DNA from: DATHWB01 sp040902855
GTDB lineage: Bacteria > Actinomycetota > Acidimicrobiia > Spongiisociales > ZC4RG35
Reading direction: 5' to 3'
Length of the DNA: 11,030 bases
Assembly (NCBI GenBank): GCA_040902855.1
Contig: JBBDWN010000180.1
Location: forward strand, 1-11,030
Positions 1-6,434 of this stretch are shown here, piece after piece. Position numbers and translations under genes: made by a program. A model generated the notes under the pieces. It was not told the DNA's origin. It searched no databases and worked only from the letters and a program-made list of their open reading frames with translations. Position 1 is the first letter of the stretch. Each line of letters begins with the position of its first letter.

Positions 1-1346
1 ACGTCCGGAGCGGGTTCGCATGGAGGGATCGACGCGTTCCACGATGCGCGAGCGAAATCTGCGATCGCCGCCGCGTGCGGCGCCACCCGCGCCCCCTTCT
101 CGAATCGGCTGGGATCGACGCTCCAGAACAGGAACGCCCCATACGGCGAAGGACCGAGCTCGAGCAGGTCGCCGTCGGGATCCTCCACCACCCCCGCCCC
201 GCGGGGCACCAGCCGGATCGAGCGCCGTTCATGAACGCCCTCGACGGGGAAGGCGACTCTCACCCCTCGGTTGGCATCCGCCGCCGTCACGATCAACTGT
301 TCGAGATCGTCCGCCACAGGATCGAGATCGCCTTCGACGATCGCCCTCACGAAAAACATCCCATGCAACTCGGACACGGCATTGGCCTGGATGCCATATC
401 CCACGCTGAACCTCGGGTTCAGCTCGGTGGGTCTGAACCCGTCGGCGGTGGCGACGCCGTCGATCGAGAAAGGTCCTCGATAGTCCATCCGGCGACGAAG
501 CACCTCACCCACCGATCGGGACGCCTGACGCATCTCGTCTCTGATGGCCGCCGGCGGATCCCAGGTGTTGGCCACCCCGCCATAGACGAATCCATTCCGA
601 TCGAGACGGTGAAGGATGAGCAGCTCGACCGGACGGAGGGCGGCGACACCGTCACCAGTCACCACCCCGTGGACGGAGCACGGCACACCCTCGAGAAAGG
701 GCATCACCCTGACCGTTCGTGTCCTGTCGGTGAACTCGGCGACGACCTGTTTGGCCGTGTCGTCATCCGTCACCCAGCGGGTCATCTCTCCCCCGCCGTG
801 CCACCCGTTGGTGTTGTCCGCCGCCCAGACCGTTCCCAGCGCCCCGGCGAGACGGCCAGCCGCAAGAGGCGCATCGGCGAGAGCAACGAGCTCGGAAGGC
901 GCTCGGGGAATCGCAGCCTCGTCCCAGATCTCATCCGCCACCGTCTTGTCCTCGAAGGCCTCCCACGCCCCTGGCCGCGTCCCGTACAGGTGCCGACCGA
1001 GGAAGCTGGCCGGCGCACCGAAAACCGGCCCCAACACGCGAGCAGTGTCATCGGGGTCGAACGCGTCGACCGCATCACGAACGTGGGGAGGCGGCTCGTC
1101 GACCTTGGAGGCGAAGCGACGGAACCCTTCCATCACCGTGCCCGGCGGTGACGGCATGAACACGGTCTCGCCCTCCGGCTGGGCACCGACCCCCTCTTCG
1201 CCGGCGACGACGAGGAACTCGGAGGCGCCCCACTCGCGCAGTTGGTCGATGAGGACTTGGGTGTTGGCCGACACCCCGTTGAGGATGATCCACCGCGGAT
1301 GCGCATAGATGTGCGCCAACCGATCACTGACCCATTCCAGCCCCAT
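1..1346 (-). CDS. ATP-grasp domain protein of unknown substrate, C-terminus cut by the window edge
   Basis: One uninterrupted minus-strand frame runs from the ATG at 1346 to the left edge (448 residues visible, no stop reached). Its codons have strong G/C third positions and it reads as a sensible protein, unlike the plus-strand frames opposite it. The N-terminus (about 15-45, WIILNGVSANTQVLI) resembles a Rossmann-like pre-ATP-grasp fold. A Gly-rich segment (residues 180-187, NGWHGGGE) fits the ATP-binding loop. Residues 291-312 (GPFSIDG ... TELNPRF) match the ATP-grasp metal-binding signature, with Asp296, Glu308 and Asn310 as likely Mg-ATP ligands. ATP-grasp enzymes typically form acyl-phosphate intermediates to make amide, peptide or carboxylated products. 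I cannot tell which substrate is used. A D-Ala-D-Ala-ligase-like, carboxylase-like or amino-acid ligase role are all possible. It lies 68 bases downstream of dnaE2 in the same direction but has its own -10 box, so joint SOS control is not shown. Confidence 0.82.
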   Translation of the reverse strand, partial: MGLEWVSDRLAHIYAHPRWIILNGVSANTQVLIDQLREWGASEFLVVAGEEGVGAQPEGETVFMPSPPGTVMEGFRRFASKVDEPPPHVRDAVDAFDPDDTARVLGPVFGAPASFLGRHLYGTRPGAWEAFEDKTVADEIWDEAAIPRAPSELVALADAPLAAGRLAGALGTVWAADNTNGWHGGGEMTRWVTDDDTAKQVVAEFTDRTRTVRVMPFLEGVPCSVHGVVTGDGVAALRPVELLILHRLDRNGFVYGGVANTWDPPAAIRDEMRQASRSVGEVLRRRMDYRGPFSIDGVATADGFRPTELNPRFSVGYGIQANAVSELHGMFFVRAIVEGDLDPVADDLEQLIVTAADANRGVRVAFPVEGVHERRSIRLVPRGAGVVEDPDGDLLELGPSPYGAFLFWSVDPSRFEKGARVAPHAAAIADFARASWNASIPPCEPAPD

Positions 1347-1352
1347 ACAGGA

Positions 1353-1358
1353 AGGCTA
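1353..1358 (-). promoter_or_regulatory. -10 element for a leaderless ATP-grasp mRNA
   Basis: On the minus strand TAGCCT (TANNNT type) is followed by 6 bases and then the ATG at 1346. The expected transcription start is at or next to the A of the ATG. No Shine-Dalgarno sequence precedes the ATG. The identical hexamer TAGCCT occurs before the amine oxidase at 4892-4897. No convincing -35 was found. Confidence 0.5.
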
Positions 1359-1388
1359 CGGCTGGAACTCCATGGACACAGCCCAATT

Positions 1389-1410
1389 TCTCCGCGACCT
1401 ATACCGGAGA
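1389..1410 (-). terminator. Weak hairpin just downstream of dnaE2
   Basis: A perfect 6-bp inverted repeat (TCTCCG at 1389-1394, CGGAGA at 1405-1410, 10-base loop) lies 4 bases after the dnaE2 stop codon on the minus strand. It is followed by AAATT rather than a clear U-tract. It could be a weak intrinsic terminator or an RNA 3' end. The short stem makes this tentative. Confidence 0.25.
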
Positions 1411-1414
1411 CACC

Positions 1415-4400
1415 TCAACGGAAGTCGCGTGACGGAGCGGCGGTCACGCGCAGCGGTTCGAACCGGCGGGCGACCAGGTTGGTGACGCCGTCTCGGTATT
1501 CGACCATCCCTTCGATCCGCAGTGCTGGGTTGCGCCGGGCGATGTCGCGTTGGGTCTCCCACACCGGGGGTAACACCACCACGTTCAGCAGTCCGGTCTC
1601 GTCTTCGAGGTTGAGGAAGATGACCCCGTTGGCGGTGCTCGGACGCTGACGATGGGTGACGACCCCGGCGACGCGGACAGACCGGGTGTGTTTCCGGAGC
1701 GCCAGGATGTCGCTGATCCTCATGCAGTCTGCAAGATCGTCCCGAACGAACTGGATCGGATGCGACGTGGAGGCTCCCACCGCCCACAGGTCGGCGAGAT
1801 GGCGTTCCTGCTCATCCATCTCTGCCAGTTCCGGGGGGTCGACCCCGGGCGAGAGCGGCAGTCGCCCCGGTCCGATCTCGGCCAACGCGCCCGCCGCCCA
1901 CAGTCCCCCCCGACGACCGAGTCCGACCGTCTCCAACGCCCCCGCGGCGGCCAGACCCTCCAGCGCATCAAGGGGCAGACCGGTGCGGTGGGCGAGATCG
2001 GCCGGTGTCGTGAACAGACCGCCAAGGACCCTGGATGCCTCGATCCTGCTGATCTCGGACTCGCCCAGATTCCGCACGTATCTCAATCCGAGCCTGACCG
2101 CCACCGCCGGGCGAATCGGATCGTCCACTGCCCCACGCCCCCGCCGCCAGAATCCGCCCAGATAGTCGACGACCTCGTCAGGACGGGCATCCGCGGGCTC
2201 GATCGTGCAGTCGTGCCACGACGCGTTGATATCAGGTTCGAAGACGATGACACCATGCCGCTGGGCGTCCTGGACCAGGGTGTTGGGACTGTAGAAACCC
2301 ATCGGCTGGGCGTTCAACAGCCCGGCGAGGAACTCCGCCGGATAGTGGAACCGCAGCCAGGCAGACATGTAGACGATGTAGGCAAAGCTCACGGAGTGTG
2401 ATTCCGGGAAACCGAAGCTGGAGAAACCCTGCAACTTCTCCCAGATCTCGTCTGCGGCCGCTCCCGTGATCCCCCTCGCCGCCATACCGACGTACACCTC
2501 GTCACGCAGCGCACCCATCGCCTCCTCGGAACGTTTGGAGCTCATCGCCTGCCGCAACCGATCCGACTGGCCGCCGTTGAAGCCGGCGCAGATGCGGGCC
2601 AGTTCCATCAGTTGTTCCTGGAAGATGGGCACACCGAGTGTCTTCTCCAGGATGGGAACAGTGGACGGATGCGGATAGCGCACCGGTTCCTCACCGTTGC
2701 GACGCCGCAGATACGGATGGACGGACGCACCCTGGATGGGACCGGGTCGGATGAGGGCGACCTCCACCGCCAGGTCGTAGAAGGTCTTCGGCTTCATCTT
2801 GGGCAGCGTCGCCATCTGGGCGCGCGACTCGACCTGGAAGAGACCGACGGTGTCCGCTGCGGTGAGTTGTCGGTAGATGGCGGGCTCCTGGGGAATGGTC
2901 GCCAGGTCGACCTCGACACCGTGGGTCTCGGAGATGAGATCGGTTGCCAGATGCAAGGCGTTGAGCATCCCCAGACCGAGCAGATCGAACTTGACGATGC
3001 CGATCGCCGCACAGTCGTCCTTGTCCCACTGCAGCACGGTGCGGCCCTCCATCCGCCCCCACTCGACCGGAACCACCTGATGCAGCGGTCGGTCGGCGAT
3101 CACCATCCCACCGGAATGGATGCCCAGATGACGCGGGAATCCGTCCAAGCGATGGCACACGTCGTAGATGAACTCGGCGGTGAGACCGTGCGGCAGCGGA
3201 GCCTCGGTTCGGAGCTTTGCGGGATTGCGGCTGTCCACGTACTTGGAGAGACCGTCGACCTGCGCCTGGGTCATCCCGAACACCTTGCCGACATCCCGCA
3301 GCACCGATCGCGCCCGGTAGGTGACGACGTTGGCGACCATCGCCGCCCGTTCCCGTCCGTATCTCCGGTAGCAGTACTGGATCACCTCCTCGCGACGGTC
3401 CGCTTCCAGATCGAGGTCGATGTCCGGTGGCCGACCGCGTTCTTCGGACAGAAAACGTTCGAAGGGCAATTGCAGCCGGATCGGGTCCACCCTGGTCAGA
3501 CCGAGACAGCGGCACACCGCCGAATCCGCCCCCGAACCGCGGATCTGGCAGTAGATGTCCTGGCTGCGGGCGAAATCCACCAGGTCTTTGACCACGAGGA
3601 AGTATCCGGCGAACCCGAGCCGCCCGATGATCCCGAGTTCGTGTTCCAACCTGGCGCGGGCCGCAGGCTCGATCGCACCTTCGCCGTTGCCCGGGTAGAT
3701 CTGACGGGCGCTCTCCCATGTGAGAAACCGCAGATATTCCATCTCGTCTCGGAAATGACCCGGCATGGGAAACGGCGGAAGTTGGGGACCCACCAGACGC
3801 AGATCGAATGCGAGCCGCTCCCCCAGGTCGGCTGCCCGCTCCACCACACCCGGATACCGGGCGAAGCGTGCCGTCATCTCATCCGGAGCCTTGAGGAAGC
3901 GTTCGTCGGTGCCGGCCCGGTATCCATCCGCCGTGACCAGATCACGCCGCCCGGCGATCGCCGACAGCACGTCGGCCAGGTACCCGTCGGATCGGAGGGC
4001 GTGGTGAACCTGGTTGGTGGCGACAGCCGAAATCCCCAGGCGTTCGCCCACCTCCCACATCAGGTCATTGCGCTCGTCGTCTCCGGGGATGCCGTGATGC
4101 CACAACTCGAGATGAAGCCGGTCCCCGAAGATGTCTGCGAGTCTTCTCGTCTCGCCCATCGCCCCTTCGAGATCACCTTCGGCTGCCGCACGCGGAACCG
4201 CACCCTGCCAACACCCGGTCAGCGCATGAAGTCCGGGGTGGGCTGCCGCCTCGGCCAGATCCGGCCACGAGTAGACGGCCCTGTCCTTCTCCCCCCGCAC
4301 CTGAGCACGGGTGACCAGTCGGGACAGCACCGTGTACGCACCGGGCGATCCTGCGAGGAGGACGAGATGGTCGAACGACTTGTCGTCTGTCGGCTTGGTG

Positions 4401-4723
4401 CCGTGATGGGTCATCGAACGGCCCCGCCGCCTGATCGGCTCGGCACGCTCCAACCTGTGGGAATCCCAGGCTTCGGCCCGACCGATCGGATCGTCGGGAC
4501 CGCCCGACAGCCCAAGACCGATCTCCGTCCCGTACACGACCGGCATCCCCAGATGTCGTGCCGCCTCCATCACCTTCACCGCGCCGTAGAACCCGTCGTG
4601 ATCGGTCACCCCCAGCGCCGTGTACCCCAACTCGGATGCGCGCGCCACCAACTCATGCGGATGCGCCGCCCCATCCAGAAACGAAAAGTTCGTATGACAG
4701 TGCAGTTCGGCATACCGGGTCAT
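1415..4723 (-). CDS. dnaE2: Error-prone DNA polymerase III alpha subunit DnaE2 (ImuC)
   Basis: 1102 residues, the usual length for DnaE2 and shorter than replicative DnaE1. The start is ATG 4723, because the family begins with a short MxxYAELHCHxNFSFLDG motif, seen here at residues 1-18. The ribosome site, if any, is hidden in the N gap. The PHP domain (about 1-290) keeps the metal-type residues His8, His10, Asp41, His42, Asp43 and Glu67. The polymerase palm has PDIDLDLEAD (433-442) with catalytic Asp434 and Asp436, and the third Asp580 in IVKFDLLGLG. An OB-fold follows (about 1015-1085; VAGVVTHRQRP, then FLNLEDETG), characteristic of DnaE2. The enzyme performs translesion synthesis, classically together with ImuA/ImuB in an SOS-induced mutasome. 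Oddities are RGSGADSAVC (395-404) preceded by Ile394, where the family usually has Gly and Asn (GRGSAANSAVC), and a charged insert of about 30 residues after Glu67. No imuB is seen in the window. An SOS promoter facing this gene lies across the gap. Confidence 0.95.
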   Translation of the reverse strand: MTRYAELHCHTNFSFLDGAAHPHELVARASELGYTALGVTDHDGFYGAVKVMEAARHLGMPVVYGTEIGLGLSGGPDDPIGRAEAWDSHRLERAEPIRRRGRSMTHHGTKPTDDKSFDHLVLLAGSPGAYTVLSRLVTRAQVRGEKDRAVYSWPDLAEAAAHPGLHALTGCWQGAVPRAAAEGDLEGAMGETRRLADIFGDRLHLELWHHGIPGDDERNDLMWEVGERLGISAVATNQVHHALRSDGYLADVLSAIAGRRDLVTADGYRAGTDERFLKAPDEMTARFARYPGVVERAADLGERLAFDLRLVGPQLPPFPMPGHFRDEMEYLRFLTWESARQIYPGNGEGAIEPAARARLEHELGIIGRLGFAGYFLVVKDLVDFARSQDIYCQIRGSGADSAVCRCLGLTRVDPIRLQLPFERFLSEERGRPPDIDLDLEADRREEVIQYCYRRYGRERAAMVANVVTYRARSVLRDVGKVFGMTQAQVDGLSKYVDSRNPAKLRTEAPLPHGLTAEFIYDVCHRLDGFPRHLGIHSGGMVIADRPLHQVVPVEWGRMEGRTVLQWDKDDCAAIGIVKFDLLGLGMLNALHLATDLISETHGVEVDLATIPQEPAIYRQLTAADTVGLFQVESRAQMATLPKMKPKTFYDLAVEVALIRPGPIQGASVHPYLRRRNGEEPVRYPHPSTVPILEKTLGVPIFQEQLMELARICAGFNGGQSDRLRQAMSSKRSEEAMGALRDEVYVGMAARGITGAAADEIWEKLQGFSSFGFPESHSVSFAYIVYMSAWLRFHYPAEFLAGLLNAQPMGFYSPNTLVQDAQRHGVIVFEPDINASWHDCTIEPADARPDEVVDYLGGFWRRGRGAVDDPIRPAVAVRLGLRYVRNLGESEISRIEASRVLGGLFTTPADLAHRTGLPLDALEGLAAAGALETVGLGRRGGLWAAGALAEIGPGRLPLSPGVDPPELAEMDEQERHLADLWAVGASTSHPIQFVRDDLADCMRISDILALRKHTRSVRVAGVVTHRQRPSTANGVIFLNLEDETGLLNVVVLPPVWETQRDIARRNPALRIEGMVEYRDGVTNLVARRFEPLRVTAAPSRDFR

Positions 4724-4726
4724 TGC

Positions 4727-4826
4727 NNNNNNNNNNNNNNNNNNNNNNNNNNNNNNNNNNNNNNNNNNNNNNNNNNNNNNNNNNNNNNNNNNNNNNNNNN
4801 NNNNNNNNNNNNNNNNNNNNNNNNNN
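4727..4826. other. Assembly gap, 100 N
   Basis: Exactly 100 consecutive N, the conventional placeholder for a gap of unknown size. The gap separates the first codon of dnaE2 (left) from an SOS-type promoter and an ATG that both point into it (right). Its true length and content, and even the adjacency of the flanks, cannot be judged from this window. The reading frame that seems to continue through the N is meaningless. Confidence 0.95.
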
Positions 4827-4829
4827 CAT
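4827..4829 (-). other. Probable start codon of an SOS-controlled gene lost in the gap
   Basis: On the minus strand the last three known bases before the N run are ATG, placed 6 bases after a TANNNT -10 hexamer and downstream of the SOS box. GGAAGG touches the ATG directly, which is too close to act as a Shine-Dalgarno site for it, although it could serve a start a few bases inside the gap. The gene could be dnaE2 itself (if the gap is tiny and the ATG at 4723 is internal), or imuA, imuB or another gene upstream of dnaE2. With a nominal 100-base gap this ATG would be out of frame with dnaE2, but the gap length is arbitrary. Confidence 0.5.
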
Positions 4830-4835
4830 CCTTCC

Positions 4836-4841
4836 AACGTA
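4836..4841 (-). promoter_or_regulatory. -10 element of the leftward SOS promoter
   Basis: TACGTT on the minus strand fits the actinobacterial TANNNT -10 pattern and stands 6 bases before the ATG at 4829, the same geometry as the ATP-grasp promoter. The -35 position predicted with a 17-18 base spacer falls inside the SOS box at 4852-4865, where LexA binding would block RNA polymerase. Confidence 0.5.
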
Positions 4842-4851
4842 TCACATCTAT

Positions 4852-4865
4852 CGAACAGGTGTTCG
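4852..4865. promoter_or_regulatory. SOS box (LexA operator)
   Basis: CGAACaggtGTTCG is a perfect palindrome in its outer 10 positions and matches the Gram-positive/actinobacterial LexA operator core CGAAC-N4-GTTCG. It covers the expected -35 of the leftward promoter, so LexA would repress transcription towards the gap and dnaE2 until DNA damage. It also lies roughly 40-53 bases upstream of the start of the rightward amine oxidase, where an effect is less likely. I found no second GAAC-N4-GTTC site in the window by eye. Confidence 0.8.
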
Positions 4866-4891
4866 CTCGCTCTTCGGTCGCGATCTGGTTC

Positions 4892-4897
4892 TAGCCT
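4892..4897 (+). promoter_or_regulatory. -10 element for a leaderless amine oxidase mRNA
   Basis: TAGCCT is followed by 7 bases and then ATG 4905, putting the predicted transcription start on or beside the start codon. There is no purine-rich ribosome site. No clear -35 is visible. The hexamer is identical to that before the ATP-grasp gene. Confidence 0.5.
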
Positions 4898-4904
4898 GTC
4901 GCCG

Positions 4905-6155
4905 ATGCGAGTTGTGGTGGTCGGGGCAGGAGTAGCCGGGCTGACATGCGCGGCGACGTTGCAGCGCGCCGGGGTTGAAGTGACGGTCGTGGAAGCCCGT
5001 GATCGTATCGGCGGACGAGTGTGGACTGGCGAGGTCGCAGGGGCGCGCATCGATCTGGGGGGAGCCTGGATCCACGGGCCGATCGACAACCCGCTGGCCA
5101 CCTACTGCCGTGAGGTGGGTTTGGACTGGGTCAGTGACGGACCGTGGGGCTCGCGGATGCAGGTCCACACCGAGGACGGAAGCCTTCTCCCCCATACCGC
5201 CACCACCTCTCTGGTCACTGCATGGAGCGACTTCGACGCCGGTGAGGCCGTCGCAGTCCTCGGTGACAGCGCCACATTCCTGGAGGCAGTGGAGTGGTAC
5301 GTCGCAGACCGCGGTCTGACCGGAGTGCCTGCCGACGCGGTGCGCTACAGCCTGTCGTGGTTGGAGGGCGGCCTGAACATTGGCGCGCATCCCGCGACGA
5401 TCTCGGCGGCCGGTGCCGCGTTCTACCAATTACACGCAGGCGGCAACGTCGTACTGGCCGGCGGGTACCACTCTCTCGTGGATCACCTGGCCACCGATCT
5501 CGACATCGCGCTGGAGGAACCGGTCTTGGCGATCGAACATGGCGTGGCCGAGGCCATCGTCTCGACCACCGCCCGTTCGATTCAGGCCGATCATGTCGTC
5601 GTCACCATCCCGATCGGCGTGCTTCATCGCATCCTCTTCAGCCCACAGTTGCCTTCGCCGATCACCAAGGCCATCGAGCGACTCCAACTTTCAACGGTCG
5701 AAAAGATCGTCCTGCGATTCGACGAACGGTGGTGGCCCGAGGATCTCAGACGCCTCATCTCGATCACCGACGCCCACCAGTTCCCCGCCTGGATGGACTT
5801 CTCGTTGCACGCCGAGGCACCGACCCTGGTGGGCTTTTTCAACCCGGCGCTCGCATCCATGCCGGAGGAGGATGGGGCGAGGCTCGACCTGGCCCGTCAA
5901 ACCCTCGAGTCGATGCTCGGCAAAGGACCGAAGCCGATCGGTGCGATGATCACCGACTGGCGCAACGACCCGTACGCCGGAGGCGCTTACAGCTACATCC
6001 CGGTTGGTGCCACGGCTGCGGACATGCGCGCCTTCACACTGCTCGACGGCTCACTCCGCTTCGCCGGCGAGCACACGGTTCCCGAGTACTACGGAACGGT
6101 TCACGCCGCCTTCGTGTCCGGTCGGAATGCGGCAGACCGACTCACAACCAACTGA
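4905..6155 (+). CDS. FAD-dependent amine oxidase (flavin monoamine/polyamine oxidase family)
   Basis: 416 residues, typical of small bacterial members of the amine oxidase family. The N-terminus is the FAD-binding Rossmann motif GAGVAGL (7-13), with an acidic residue in VVEARDRIGGRVW. LGGAWIHG at 51-58 is the usual second flavin-contacting block. Lys267 in VEKIVLRFDERWW matches the conserved lysine that hydrogen-bonds through water to flavin N5. TDWRNDPYAGGAYSYIPVG and the C-terminal GEHT ... YYGTVHAAFVSG (388 onward) close the FAD site and resemble the polyamine oxidase/LSD1 pattern. The family oxidises amines to imines, releasing an aldehyde or ketone, ammonia or amine, and hydrogen peroxide. 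The actual amine is unknown. No signal peptide or membrane anchor is seen, so it is probably cytoplasmic. It starts at the first ATG after a leaderless-type -10 and is divergent from the SOS promoter. The dodecin gene 57 bases downstream has its own promoter. Confidence 0.9.
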   Translation: MRVVVVGAGVAGLTCAATLQRAGVEVTVVEARDRIGGRVWTGEVAGARIDLGGAWIHGPIDNPLATYCREVGLDWVSDGPWGSRMQVHTEDGSLLPHTATTSLVTAWSDFDAGEAVAVLGDSATFLEAVEWYVADRGLTGVPADAVRYSLSWLEGGLNIGAHPATISAAGAAFYQLHAGGNVVLAGGYHSLVDHLATDLDIALEEPVLAIEHGVAEAIVSTTARSIQADHVVVTIPIGVLHRILFSPQLPSPITKAIERLQLSTVEKIVLRFDERWWPEDLRRLISITDAHQFPAWMDFSLHAEAPTLVGFFNPALASMPEEDGARLDLARQTLESMLGKGPKPIGAMITDWRNDPYAGGAYSYIPVGATAADMRAFTLLDGSLRFAGEHTVPEYYGTVHAAFVSGRNAADRLTTN

Positions 6156-6175
6156 CGTGCACGCCGACGAGCTCA

Positions 6176-6205
6176 TAGACCCGGTCGAACCCTCGCCGCT
6201 ACGCT
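6176..6205 (+). promoter_or_regulatory. Promoter of the dodecin-hydrolase pair
   Basis: TAGACC (6176-6181, 4 of 6 matches to TTGACA), an 18-base spacer, then TACGCT (6200-6205, TANNNT type). The ATG at 6213 follows after 7 bases, again predicting a leaderless transcript. It lies in the 57-base interval after the amine oxidase stop, in which no terminator hairpin was noticed, so read-through from the oxidase is also possible. Confidence 0.5.
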
Positions 6206-6212
6206 CTGGCGC

Positions 6213-6434
6213 ATGGCGCATATCACGAAGACGGTCAGGCTTTCGGGGAGTTCGGGGCGGGGAATCGAGGATGCGGTGCGGACGGTGCTGGCCCGGGCGG
6301 CGACCACCATCGACGAGATCACCAAGTTCAAAGTTGTCGAAGTGGGGGGGTCGGTGGACGACTCGGGCGTCCCCACCGAGTTCTCCGTCACCCTCGACAT
6401 CACCTTCACGGTGAAGGAATCGGTTCACGGTTGA
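6213..6434 (+). CDS. Dodecin family protein lacking the flavin-stacking Trp
   Basis: 73 residues, the standard dodecin size. Residues 4-36 (ITKTVRLSGSS ... GIEDAVRTVLARAATTIDEI) give the first strand, the GTS-like turn and the single helix. Residues 38-69 give the strand pair ending in FSVTLDITFTV. Dodecins assemble as hollow 12-mers that store or buffer flavin and related ligands in the cytoplasm. In flavin-binding members a Trp stacks on the isoalloxazine ring and a Gln on the following strand contacts it. Here the aligned positions are Lys38 (TKFKV against the usual DWFEV) and Ser58 (FSVT against FQVT). In this it resembles the Trp-less branch known from mycobacterial calcium dodecin (Rv0379 type), so flavin binding should not be assumed. 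The start follows a leaderless-type -10. The TGA stop overlaps the TTG start of the next gene. Confidence 0.85.
   Translation: MAHITKTVRLSGSSGRGIEDAVRTVLARAATTIDEITKFKVVEVGGSVDDSGVPTEFSVTLDITFTVKESVHG

Noticed and set aside
75..1151. Plus-strand open frame of 358 codons opposite the ATP-grasp gene
   Set aside because: It is Arg/His/Pro-rich low-meaning sequence with no domain, and the minus strand carries an ATP-grasp signature through the same bases. Long antisense frames are expected in GC-rich coding DNA.
4830..4835. GGAAGG on the minus strand as a Shine-Dalgarno site for ATG 4829
   Set aside because: It abuts the ATG with no spacer, so it cannot pair with 16S rRNA for that start. The leaderless reading fits better, though it could serve a start inside the gap.
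2612..4894. Plus-strand open frame of 760 codons opposite dnaE2, running through the N gap
   Set aside because: The opposite strand is an unmistakable DnaE2 with catalytic motifs. This frame has no recognisable motif and relies on untranslatable N.
4724..5101. N-terminal extension of dnaE2 through the gap into the amine oxidase region
   Set aside because: Family proteins start at about the ATG at 4723. The extension would cross unknown bases and overlap the FAD-binding start of the oxidase in antisense.
4848..5429. Minus-strand open frame of 193 codons opposite the amine oxidase start
   Set aside because: The plus strand holds the conserved FAD-binding motif GAGVAGL and continues as a full oxidase. 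The minus frame translation has no family features and would cover the SOS box.
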